Below are positions 1 through 11,310 of a DNA stretch of 64,000 nt, in pieces. Every line of letters begins with the position of its first letter. Position 1 is the first letter of the stretch. Below the pieces are notes generated by a model. That model was not told where the DNA came from and searched no databases. It worked only from the letters and a program-made list of their open reading frames with translations. The DNA is from Onchocerca volvulus (taxonomy: Eukaryota > Nematoda > Chromadorea > Rhabditida > Onchocercidae), in assembly GCA_000499405.2 (NCBI GenBank), contig HG738139.1:16344858-16408857 (forward strand), given 5' to 3'. Position numbers and translations under genes: made by a program.

Positions 1-808
1 AGAAATCGATAAATCATTTGATGAAAGGGAATGCCTAATATGAGAATAAATAGAGATTTGGCCATTAATTCACGTTAGATTTCAATTTTTGATCTTTTTT
101 TGTCAATCTTTAGTTATGTTCGAGTTTATGTGTTGCAATATGTTCTCGCAGTTACAAATTATAATGCAAAGTCTTTCCAAATGGTTCAAATCAATAAGAC
201 TGTCTAATATCCTACCATTCTAGTTTACAAAAACATTTGAAAATTTTCAATTTAATTCACTTGTTTCTTTTTTTAAATAAGCTAATAACACCAATTTATA
301 TTTGAAGACATTCGCTTTGCATATTCTATCATCCGTCGCCATTTTTCGGATTAAAATACAAATTTACAAAAAAAAAGTGACAAATTTAGGTCTTCCACGC
401 TTAATAGTGTTTGTCGTTATGCATTTCTCTCTGTCTACTATATTTTCTTCCATATTTTTCTACATTTTATTGATAGTGTACCATGAAATCATAAGTTACT
501 AAGTGGTTGATTTGGAATAAGTGGTAGTGCTGTACTGAACATCGAAGGAATCAATTGCCAGAAGTTTTTCGTCACCTCTTACTTCTATCTTTTTCACTTG
601 AAATAGTTACTCAGATGGAAGATAACAGGGATGAATGACAAAATCATTTGAGATGATGGCGATGTCATCTGAGTTGCTACTCCTTCTCAAGGACACATAA
701 ATGTCCCCAACAACGACAATAATAACTCTTGCAGAAGCCATTATCGTTTCGAGAAAAGTTGACTATTCCATTTGAACTGTCAACTTCATGCCATAATTCT
801 TTTCATAG
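1..808. other. No gene recognised
   Basis: AT-rich sequence with only short open frames. The gene whose last exons lie at 809-1404 must have at least one more exon upstream, because its exon at 809 begins in phase 1. I could not identify that exon here. A minus-strand frame near 665-788 reads a short Cys-rich peptide, but it has no splice partner. Confidence 0.5.
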
Positions 809-1404
809 TTCAAAATAGTACAGTAACAGATAGATCAGACTGCATCCATAAAGATTATCGTCTTTTGAGAGAAGATTTAGAGTTCCTTGCAAGTATTATC
901 GATCACTTCATGATCCATCGTCTCCTCTCTACGCCTGATGCAAAACTTGTCATGCTGCAAGTTGTGATGATTCCTAATTTTCGATATATAAGAATATATT
1001 TTTTAATATTAATCGAGAAACTTGGAAAGAGGCACTTATTTCTGGATTTATATGTTAGAAAATCATGATAATCATTACAAACTAAGGGAGGATCTTTAAA
1101 TTCACTTTATATCTTATTAAGGACTTATAAAATAGGTTACGAAATTTCGAAATTCTTGAATCAATTTAAATGACATAATTATTTCGTCATTGACACTGCT
1201 ATAAGTTATTCAAATTTCAATAGTAGAAAACTTTCTGAAAAATTTGCAAGCTTTCAGTTAAAGATAGAAGCGCCGTCAAGAGTGCCGAAAAAAGGTGAAG
1301 ATATGCTAAATTTACTGGATGAAGCAGTAAATCGTCCGGATACATCAGCCAGAAGTTCTACAAAGCGAAGCATATCGTCGATAAGAAGAAAACAGGCACA
1401 ATAA
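809..1404 (+). CDS. 3' end of an unrecognised gene (two exons)
   Basis: Two exons join cleanly. Exon 809-960 follows the acceptor TTTTCATAG, starts in phase 1 and ends in phase 0 before GTTGTG. Exon 1258-1404 follows TTTCAG, starts in phase 0 and ends with TAA. Together they encode about 98 residues. The first part is helical and hydrophobic (it includes REDLEFLASIIDHFMIHRLL). The second is basic and Ser/Arg-rich (GEDMLNLLDEAVNRPD, then a tail ending RRKQAQ). I do not recognise the family. The 5' end is missing from this model and may lie in 1-808 or outside the window. A canonical AATAAA follows 170 bases after the stop. Confidence 0.55.
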
Positions 1405-1573
1405 GAAATAGCAGTTATTTAAGCAATAATTTTGTAACATTGGATACAAATTAAAAGTTCTAAACTTTTAAAAGCTTAAAAACTTCATTGCTAATCGCAT
1501 TGCATGCAAAAACAACATTTTATTGTAAATGACTATTAGATGTATTTATAATTTAAGTCATCAAACTGTGATA

Positions 1574-1579
1574 AATAAA
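1574..1579 (+). terminator. Polyadenylation signal AATAAA
   Basis: A perfect AATAAA lies 170 bases downstream of the TAA at 1402-1404 and suits the 3' end of the gene ending there. It is a short motif in AT-rich DNA, so this is only a plausible assignment. Confidence 0.35.
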
Positions 1580-1983
1580 TTTTACTTCATTTCCATATTT
1601 GATTTTTTCACCATTTTTTATCAAAATTTTTCGCGTGAGATACGAAGTTTTCAAACTTTTTGAAAAAACGGAACCAGTCTTACCAGATAAGTTCTATTTC
1701 TTGGATTTCAAGACAATTTTTAAATATCATCCCCTACCTCTGCAGTAAGAAGCAATGAAAATTTAATAATTGTATATTGCAGGCTTGGTTCCTTGATTAA
1801 AGCTTAAAGCCAAAATCATATTTGAGGCTTTAATCATTCAAAATTAAATTTCTAATCAACTTGACTAAAAGGCATTGGAGCGGAAGTTCATTAGCGTGAC
1901 ATTAATCTATTCTCACTGAACCAATAATAATAAATTATTAAAGGTATTGAGTAGACCTGTTGTAATCTTCCATCTTTTAGAAG

Positions 1984-3616
1984 ATGAAAATTTTCAATAA
2001 TCGATTGAAAGACGACAGTTTCAGTGAATTTTTTCGTCAAATTTCAAAATCGAATGTATCAGATACGGATGAGTACTACTGAAATGAAGTATGAATTCCA
2101 ATATCAAGCGATGGAATGATACCAGGCAGAGAAATGATACTAAGCCATCCGTAATTACAACTTTCATTACTATCAGGAGCGTTTTAGTCATTCTTGAGAA
2201 AAATCCTCTAATTTTCTCTGCAAATTACTTTATAAATTCCTATAAATCTATTCATTATTTCAATACGTCATTCTAATTTTTATCGTTTCACATTACGGAT
2301 TTCTTTGAAGAATGCATCACTAGATTAGATGTTAAGTTTACTGTATAATCTCATGCAATTGAACTTTGATCATGATGGTGTTGACCCCTCCTTCCATGTC
2401 TTCCAGTATTATCTGAAGGACAAAATATTTGCACAAATAACTATGTCATTTGAAACTATGTAAATATTGCATAAGTGCGAATTTGAATTGGAAATTTGTG
2501 GGTTTTGTCCAAATTTTATGAATCTGACATAAAATTTGAAACTTGAAAGTATTTTAGATGTTGAAAAGGACATAATTCCATTGTGGTATACAACATATTA
2601 AGGACAATTCTTTAATTCAATCTCATCATAAGGATGAGGTAATGGTAATGATGATGAAGATGAGCAAGGAAAGTGTGAATTCCCGTTTATGAGAAGGACA
2701 GTGACCTTAACGATATTCTCCAGTCCATTTATGATCCCAGGGGTCATTTCGAATGTCCCTGAAGAGCAGCAGCACTTGCACACAAAGTCCTTCACTTTCT
2801 CTTGTCTCAGAGGCCAATATTTTACTTTTCTTTTCAGTAAACATCTTTTAGGAATTATTGGAAATGAAATAAGTGACCACCAGATGACCACTGTCTTTCT
2901 TTCCTTCGAATCTTTGGTTTTAGCTTTTGTCTTACACAAGTTGGGATTAGTTAGGAAAAGCAAATATTTCAACCTTTTTGATACTATCGAAGACAGAATG
3001 AGAATGGAAATGTCAACAGTCTGTCAAGTACGTGGACAGTGGTAGCATCAATTGACCAGCTTAACACTCAATATTCGAATATCTTCGATAAATCATTCAC
3101 TAATCCCTACGTAAACAGATGAGACATTAAGTTGCAACCTAAAGTATCTGATAAAAGCCTGAGCTGCTTAAGAGATTATGCGAACATCCTCCGAAATAAA
3201 AACTTAAAAACGATGTCCAGTAGCTATCATTATGAATTATCTCTTCAAACAATCCCTTTTGTTATTGGCAGTAAAAATAACTGTAATATTCAAGAATGAA
3301 GATGAGGTTCTGTCTTCGTGATGAATAAGAGAATTAAATTCATTCATTTTTCCAATCTCACATAATTTCTGTAGTGGTCTTGATATATTTTATTTGGATC
3401 AACTATTTGATCAACCTTTATCTCCAAGAGCGGTTAGACTGGTCAAGAAAAATTTGCCAGGTATATATAATATATGTTGAGGTACTGTATAGTAAAAAAG
3501 ATCCAAAACAAAATTGAATTTGTATGACTCAAAGCAGTTGAAAATTGCATATAGCAAACTTGATTATTTATTTGTTGGTTTTTTTTTTTTTAGGTTTGAA
3601 TAATATTAGACTTTAG
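1984..3616 (+). CDS. Unrecognised small multi-exon gene
   Basis: The 3' half is well supported by matching splice phases: exon ending 3027 (donor GTACGT), then 3145-3219, 3272-3317, 3375-3460 and 3594-3616 with stop TAG. These read a helical, Leu-rich C-terminus containing LSCLRDYANILRN and DIFYLDQLFDQPLSPRAVRL. Two introns are tiny (52 and 57 nt). The exon ending at 3027 probably starts at 2997. A likely first exon is 1984-2072: it follows a TTTTAG acceptor that could take a spliced leader and reads 29 residues from ATG, including DDSFSEFFRQISKSN. Exons between 2073 and 2996 are unresolved; a segment near 2690-2735 reads protein-like but I could not connect it. No family is recognised. Whether 1984 and 2997-3616 are one gene is an inference. 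Confidence 0.45.
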
Positions 3617-3987
3617 ATTTTTCTTTGGAAGACTAATTTTGAAGTTTCATCTAATTTCATTTCCAATTAATTCATCATCAAAGCTATTCAGTTCCATTCA
3701 ATAAATATACTGTTTTAATTTTAAAAAATCTATTAAGATAGGAATATACATCTTTCAAATCTTATATTTTGATATTCGATGTGATATAAATAAAATCGAT
3801 GGTACATTATTAATTAGATATGGGAAATTTCATGATTTCGAGTATTCAAGTATTTGAATAACAATCTGAGTACGAAGCAACTATTCTTCTCACTGCTAAC
3901 AATAAATCTATTGCTTCATTACTAGTAATTCATTTGTTCTTTTGCACATTTTATTTTGTCAATTCCTTTCCAGCAACGCAAATCTAT

Positions 3988-6900
3988 TTAATTTTGATAA
4001 ATGGCAAATGATCTGACCTTGAGAAGACAGGTTCCCGGTTCGGCATCTTCCTTAACGGCAATGTCGTATAACGGTTTTGAGAAAATGGGTGGTCGATCGC
4101 TGTTGTCAATGACTTGAGCAATAACATCAACTGTTGAGGATAATGGCGGAATGCCGGAATCCTCCGCACGAACACGAAAACGATGCTCTTCGAGCGAACA
4201 ATCAAACTGAAACATTCAATTTTTACGAGCTTTTCGAAAAAAAAAAAAGTCGAAAATTGACGCAAAAAGTAGCGAAAATTGAGAAGTGACTGTTAAAAGT
4301 ATCGAAATTTGTGATATAAGTAAATTAAATGTGTTAATGTAAAGATATATTTCGAAATTCTGAAAGAGAAAAAAGAGAACGAACATTTTCGTGAAGATTC
4401 AGGATGCCGGTTTCGGATTCAATTTCGAACAGATTTGTGCCCGAAAGAATATAATGTATCCGAGCATTTTCACCACTATCCAGATCTGATGCTTGAATTT
4501 GTACCAATTTATAATGCGTTGCAGATCGATTAAACCTTACCTGGATTACTGATTTCTCAAATTTGGGTGCATTATCATTAACATCAAGTATCTGAAAATA
4601 TTTGAAAGAATTTAAATCTCGAAAATTTTGCCACACATCATATTAATTTCTTTAAATTTGAAGTTCATTAATTTTGTCAAAAATATTGGAAATTTGCCTC
4701 GAAGAACACCGGAATCTTCAACAGTTGCCTCCCATGCGACTTCATTGTAAAAAATAAATTGTACTCGGACTTTTGTTCGCGATCAAAGGAGCCACAAGCT
4801 AATACCAAGTAAACACCAGATGAATCAGTTTCTTTGATGCACAGAGCGTCGCATCCACTTACTGATAATTCGCTGTAATTTTGAAATTAATCCGTAAAAA
4901 ATTACTTCAAGTAAATATTTCTCCTTACTAAGATTTTGAATGGCAATCTTCAGAAGCAACAATCATGGACAAAGTTTAAATATTTTTGATACCTTTAAGA
5001 TTCGACTTCTTCAAAACAAAATTTTCCAGGATGCAAGAAAAACAATGAGCGAACCTTTCTTGAGGTACGTTTTGCACAGCGATCCGAGCAACAACGTGAC
5101 CGATTGTAATATTTTCATAAACTTGCGGTTTATTGTTATTAGTAAGCCAAAAAATATCAAAATTAAGCTTTGACTGGTTGCTGTTCTGAACCACAACAGT
5201 TAGGAAAACTGTAGATTCAAGAGGCTGAGGTAGTCCATAATCACTGGCAACAATGAGAAGCTGATAAACTGATCCAGAAACGAGAAGTTTCGAGTCGCTC
5301 ACTCGGACCACGCCAGTTTCACCATCAATTTGAAATGGAAGCTTCAGATCAGCGTGACTCTATAAATACACGATCAACTGCATTCTGATCAAATATATCG
5401 AACGATTCTGCTCACGTATAAAGACGACATCACTTCATTCATCGAGAAATGATCATACAGAGGCTGATAGAAGTCAGAAAAAAAGGGAAAGAATTGCCAC
5501 CTTTGCAATGGAATAAGCTACTCGAGCATTTTCGTCAAGATCAGCATCTACAGCGTGAACCGTTACAACCACGTAATCCATTGGAGCATTCCACGGGATT
5601 GAAGCGTTGTATCTGTCTTGGCTAAATTTTGGCGCATTATCGTTTGCATCCAGAACTGTCACGTTGACAAGCATCTTACCATTACTAAAATATTATCAGA
5701 TAATGATTACTCAGAACTGAAATAATCATTCGCTTGCATGTAGCGATTATTATAAAGTAAACTGACCAAGTTCATTTGATCACTTCATCCAAGTTTACTT
5801 TCACGATACTCTTTTGATTCTTTCGGATTATTTACTTCACTTCCTTATCAGAATTTCCTATATAGCATTTTGCAGTTATTACTGCATAGAAATACAAATT
5901 TGCTTAATTTATCTGGAATTCAATATGCTTGTAAATAATACTTTGGTGGATCGCCACCATCCAAAGCTTCGATCAGAAGTTCATATTGATCGCGATATTC
6001 TCGATCTAGCTGTCCATTCACAACCAAGTCAACGTATAACATCGAATTGATTCGTTTACTTGATAATCTTAAATTAAAACTAATTGTTAAAGGCAAAGTC
6101 TTGAAGAATATGCATATTCTCAGTCATCGAAGCAAACTAATGAACAATCATTCATTCATTCATATTTAATTACTGCTTCAAATGAAACAGTATCAAGTAA
6201 ATTCGTAAAACAACTGTTATCCTTCGCTATTTGTCCTGAACTTTTCAACTGCAGTACTTTTTAATTTTATATTTTATCATTTCTTCGAATAGAAAAGAAC
6301 CCCAAATACCTGAATGCATTATTGACATTTCCTGATAGAATATGATACTTGATCACTGATAGTGGAGGCGAATCATTATCGACTGCAGGTGGTATTGAAA
6401 TTTCTGAATTTAGCGCTGCAAATTCGGAAATGGCCACCTAAAAGCTTTGTATTGTATGAATACTCAAAATTTAGTGTACTAAATTTAAATACTGATAAAT
6501 TGTAAAATCATAGATAATTATCCAAAAGGAATTATTAAACTAAATTTAAATGTCATTTATAATATTCTGAACTAATTTCGTCCGTTGTTTAATGAATTTG
6601 ATGATTTCAAAAAACATCAAAGATTTGCTTTCAAATTATTAGGTATTTAGCGTAGTGCTTTGTTTTGTTTACAACAAATGAGTTGCGTTGATTCGGGTAG
6701 ATGATATCCAACTGTGACAATCACTCCTTTCAATGTCCTCTTTTGTTCAGTGTGAAAACGAATGTCTGATTGCAGTATGTTCACTTTTTTGCTCAAATTC
6801 GAAAATTTCAATATCGAAATAAGGATAGTGAAAGAGAAAAAGATAATGGAAAATATCACTATTATTATTATTATTATTATTGCAAAGCATTTCTTGGCCT

Positions 6901-9708
6901 CATTGAATAAAAATTTCTAAATTTTCAAATTAATGAATAATTATTATTTAAAAAGAAACTATTGTATTTGAATTGAATAATTTAAACAGTAAGGAACTTC
7001 TACAAATCAAAAAAACATTCGATTGAAACTCATTTCTTTTATTATGCTAAGTATAAAACATTGAAATTGAATAATTTACAATGATGCAAATCTACAGAAA
7101 TTTGTTGAAATGCAAATTTTAAAAAAGTAAGAAGAAAAAGATTTTATTTTTTTTTCTTGGCAGATTTATTAAAGCCGTGGTTTTTTAGTGTCCATATAAT
7201 TTTGTTCATCGATGTTTAGCAATTAGCTAACAGCTTTCGAATTTATTTTGTCCTTCGCAGCCAAGTTTTATTTTAGGAATTTAATTGTTAAAGTTTTGAA
7301 ATTTCAATTTAGTATATCGAAGTGACAATATTATTGTATTTTAAATATTTATTGGCGGCAGCAAAAAGCTTTTTCGTTCGATTCAACTTGTAATATTAAA
7401 CTAGGTCAAACGCATATATTTCCGCAGGAAAGAGAAGGAAGGAAGTGATATAACTATTATTTGAAACGAAAAATCTTTTGGTAAAAACTGCTACGGACGA
7501 ATTGTACGTCTTTATAGTATCCATATTAAAAAACTGAGAGTTTTCGAATTTCTGTAAAGATAATTTCGAAGAAATTTTGAAGAAAAATCTCAAATTGAAA
7601 TTGATAGAAAATATCAAAATTTACAGCCTTTCAGATTTCTGTAGAATTGTGTCATTGCAATTTATTCAACATTCATTTTTAAAATTAGCATAATTAAAAG
7701 AATTAATTTTTGATGTGATCGGGTTGTAATCGAACATATTGTTATTTATAAAATTTTCCTATTGATTAAATATTTAATTAACTTTTTGTTGAAAAGAAGT
7801 CATTAGCAAATTACCTAACATAAAGCACGATATCAAAGTAGAATTTGCTTGCTGCAAGATATCTGTAGTTTGTTTAGAGCCAAAATATCAGAAAGAAACA
7901 GAAAAAGAATAATTATCAATGGAAAGACAATGTCTCTAGACGTTAAACAGATTGTGCCTCATCACTTCAAACAAGAACATTTGTTTCATTTAATTCCCAA
8001 CAAATGTAAGTAAACTTGCATCAATCGAAGAAACAGGAAACGTTGGCGTATTATCATTCTCATCCATAACATTTACTACAACGTGAATGGCTTCGCCGTA
8101 TGAACGGTTATCCACGGGTACGGCGATCAAATGGTAGGAAGTGCGACGCTCATGATCTAGCTCACGTAACACACGTATTTCGCCACTTACTTCTTCCACT
8201 GCCAAGTACTGGAATTAAAGAAATCGCTCATACCCAGTTCGCAGCAATTTTAGTTTTCCAATAAGATTTTTTTAAAATTCATGAACAACTCTGAGGAGTT
8301 TGAAATTGCTAAAGCATCGCCCCTCTAGACTTAACCTTGAATTTATCGAATTTTATAGTTCGATAAATCTAACTCTGATCTTCTGTTGCTTTCATATAAT
8401 CAAAAGGAAATTTCTTTGGCCAAAAAGTACATTCTTTGAAACTACATTCACTTTGCTCCCTCGTTTCCCTTATCGTAATGCCTTTGTCGACACATTTTCC
8501 TTGATAGTATTTAATTTTCTTATCGATTTTTAGCTTCTTATAAATCTTCGAGTTTAATTTTGCTTGAGTATACTTCTCAACTCATATTTGGAAGATTGCA
8601 ACGATTTCTTAAAGATAATAGTTATTTTTTTAAGATCTAACTATATTTAATATTCCTGACTTCCCAATATTTCTCGATATTCTGATTAGTTTTTGAATTC
8701 CGATCTTATAAAAAACAAAAATTTTTACTTTTTTAATGCTGTTTTTTCTTTTTGGAAATAGTGTAATGAAGAAATCAGCGAACAAGCAAATGATGGGTGG
8801 AAGTAAATTCATTTAAAAAAGGTTAAAAATAATTGGAAAAGTTGAGAACGTAAAATTTTTTCCGAACATGTTCCATTCTTCGCTTTTTTTTTCCATAGTT
8901 CTTTCATTTTTCGTTCTTTGAACTTTTTCCTTTTTTTTGAATTTTGAAACTTTTTAAAACTTTATTGTAATTCGAAATTTTCAACGCTAGTGAAAATGAA
9001 AGTTAAGATGAATAAATATTATTGCATATTATCTAAGCTCCAGGTTGCTACAACAATGGTAGCATATTTTTAAACACTGCATCGACGACCTTGCGAATTA
9101 ACTGATTTTAATTCGTTTAGCCTACATTTATAATTGGTTTGTCGCCTAACCATCCCGTAGCTATGGCGCTGTTGAGGACGTCCTTTCAATTTATTTAGAT
9201 TGCTTCATGCGACAAATTACTTTGAATTTTAGAGTTTTGACAAAAATTTCAAAATTTCTTGAAAATTTTTACGCTTAGAAAGAGGAAATGATGGATTAGG
9301 ACATGTCGTGATTTGATATGATTTTCGAAAAATAAGATGGTAAAAGAAAACCAACAATATAAAGAGCTTTTTGGAATACTTTTTAATGATTTCTTAGCAA
9401 ATTTGGATTTTTTTAAATCTTGGATCAAAATGAAGTCACTTTGTTGCCCATAAAATATTAAAGGAAGCCTGTATCATCAAGTTCATTATTGCAAAAAAAT
9501 ACTTATGGCCACTTACTTTTTCGGTTTCTCCAGTATTATCCGGATAAACAATGTAAAAATTTGCTTTAATACCATCAGATGGAGTACCATTTAAATAGCC
9601 AATGATATGTCCAATAGGTGCTTGTTCAGAAATATTGAAAACTCTTTTCTTTTCACATATAATACCTTGGAATATAGTAGTTATTATCAATATTTGATAT
9701 ATAAACAT
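3988..9708 (-). CDS. Cadherin with about five EC repeats, no visible membrane anchor
   Basis: Nine exons agree in phase: 9708-9517, 8208-8002, 6437-6310, 6067-5942, 5684-5501, 5359-5044, 4861-4710, 4591-4385, 4206-4018 (567 residues to that point). The start ATG is followed by a signal peptide of about 18 residues. Calcium-binding linker motifs between EC repeats are plain: DENDNTPTF, DANDNAPKF and DVNDNAPKF. Two more linkers are degenerate: one reads QNSNQ and one IDNSDRPPIF. LDRE-type and VDADLDENA motifs are present. Cadherins mediate calcium-dependent cell adhesion at the plasma membrane. No transmembrane segment or cytoplasmic tail was found. The last exon either ends at the weak donor after 4018, with further exons unseen, or reads through to the stop at 3988. 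Donors at 8002, 5044 and 4710 are weak, so those borders may shift. The subfamily is not identified. Confidence 0.85.
8209..9516 (-). other. First intron of the cadherin gene
   Basis: The first cadherin intron is about 1.3 kb, bounded by GTAAGT at the 9516 side and TTCCAG at the 8209 side, joining phase 0 to phase 0. It holds only low-complexity AT-rich sequence and chance open frames. I see no repeat or nested gene in it. Confidence 0.7.
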
Positions 9709-10061
9709 TCGGATAACAGTTAAATAGGAGAATTAATGTATCAAGATGGAAATGGATAGTTTTTGCATATGAGTTAGACCCGAGGTCATCGACAGGGTCA
9801 TCACATCATAGTCGATCTGAAAGGCAACCATTACCAGTAAATGATAATAATCAACGAGATACCATTCCAGTCCACATAACATCTGTTACATTAAGTCGGC
9901 ATTAGTACTTTGATGATTATTTTAAGACAATTAAAAAAACACTTCAATGAATGGATTTTTTTTCGAAGAACCATCCAAGTCCTCTTATTATAAGAATGAA
10001 ACCAATGAACAAAGAACTGGGAATACGTGTTATCATGCATCTTATTCAAATGTACATCATT

Positions 10062-11310
10062 CTAAGTATCGGATGCGTGGTTGAAACCTAGAAGATGTGA
10101 TTTCAAATATCCATGCATTTCCTGAATACATAATCCAGCAATTTGCGCTGTATTTTGAAGAGGTCGCTGAAAAAATTATTAATAAACCTTTTTAAACCTT
10201 TCAATTTCAGAAGATTTGAATTGAATATATACCATTACTACGAACTATCTCTTGCAATTTCAATATTTTTCTTTCTTTATTTGCAGTTAGCTTATTTTCT
10301 GAGAAAATAAATACACTGTATTCTGATGGAAAAATGAAGAAGGTAGACAAGATATCAGTAGAATGACAGATAATGATAGGGTATCAAAATGCAATCATTG
10401 AATTTTGTATTTGCTAAAACAGGTTCCCCAGAAGGGCACATCTTCATTTGGCGTTTTCGTTCACATGATGCATGAAACGTAAAAATACTTCGAGATATAT
10501 CTCTATGATGCGGAAATCCCGAGATCTGCCAATATGATGAAATTTTTGTTAAAAGGAAGACTATAATTAATCTTTTCTTTAGCTCCACTAATTTTGAATT
10601 ACAAGAAGAGCAAAAAAAAAAAAAAAAAAGAAAAAAAAGTGGAATGCAAACGAAATAAGCAACAAAATTTAATTCAAGAAAATTTTCACTAATAGACCAA
10701 AAATATAATTGAAAAGAATAGATAAAAACAACTTCTTCAATTATGAATAGTTAAAATGAAGTTAACTAAATTAATGTCATCCTTTCCAACCGCTCTGCTC
10801 AATGATATAATCTTGAAGCCTGCCGAACTATGCTGAAATGGACTGGCAACAACCAATACAGATGCCATTTGAGAATTAAAGGTAATATTTGGTAAATGAA
10901 CCCCCCCCGTTAAAAAAAAAATTAACGAAAAATCGACTACACCTTACTGTTTCTTTTTGAAAAAGAATGAATGAATTTTATAAGCATTCATTTCCCATGG
11001 GAGAAATTGAAGCTAAGAGGAATGATTTGGGCACGATAGGAAATCAATTCATCTGTCAATCGATAGACATCTAAGCTTCACTGACCTGAAAGGTTTGTCG
11101 AAGACGATGTCATTATTGCTATCGAGGGTCATGCATTGAATCAGGCAGTTTGATGGACTCACACGGGTCAACTGGACAGGCGGAAAATGAAGTGCAAGAA
11201 GAGAAGGATAAATAAATAAATTATACTGATAATAGCTGAACGGGAATGAGTAAAACGTTGGGCGAGTTGTGAAGTGCACAGAGAGCATTATTCGAAGGCA
11301 ATCGTTCCAT
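10062..11310 (-). CDS. CUB-domain protein, small-exon gene (partial model)
   Basis: A secreted or surface protein is suggested. Exons seen are 11310-11227, 11171-11086 (donor CAG|GTCAGT), one ending at 10791, 10525-10421, and a terminal exon 10166-10062 with stop TAG. The first three read as a CUB beta-sandwich: LPSNNALC and VLLIPVQLL, then NCLIQCMTLDSNNDIVF, then NITFNSQMASVLVVASPF ending HSSAGFKI, the usual GF-containing last strand. CUB domains bind protein ligands in the extracellular space. After the CUB comes a Cys-containing tail (RQMKMCPSGEP) and a helical C-terminus (NTAQIAGLCIQEMHGYL). The intron between the first two exons is only 55 nt. The start of the third exon is unclear because of a T10/G8 homopolymer at 10904-10921. 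An N-terminal signal peptide exon was not found upstream of 11310. Confidence 0.55.

Noticed and set aside
2598..3045. Overlapping open frames of 118-124 codons on both strands
   Set aside because: Neither translation resembles a protein family, and better-supported short exons in another plus-strand frame lie at 2997-3616.
3120..3122. In-frame TGA inside a protein-like frame, suggesting a pseudogene or stop recoding
   Set aside because: Using the strong GTACGT donor at 3028 and the acceptor before 3145 removes the stop and restores consistent phase.
9777..9906. Plus-strand Ser/His/Arg-rich frame after a TTAG acceptor
   Set aside because: It has no matching exon in either direction; the opposite strand here is also open and may be cadherin 5' UTR.
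10605..10635. Poly-A stretch considered as a retroposon tail
   Set aside because: No target-site duplication or element body is visible; several similar A or T runs occur throughout the window.
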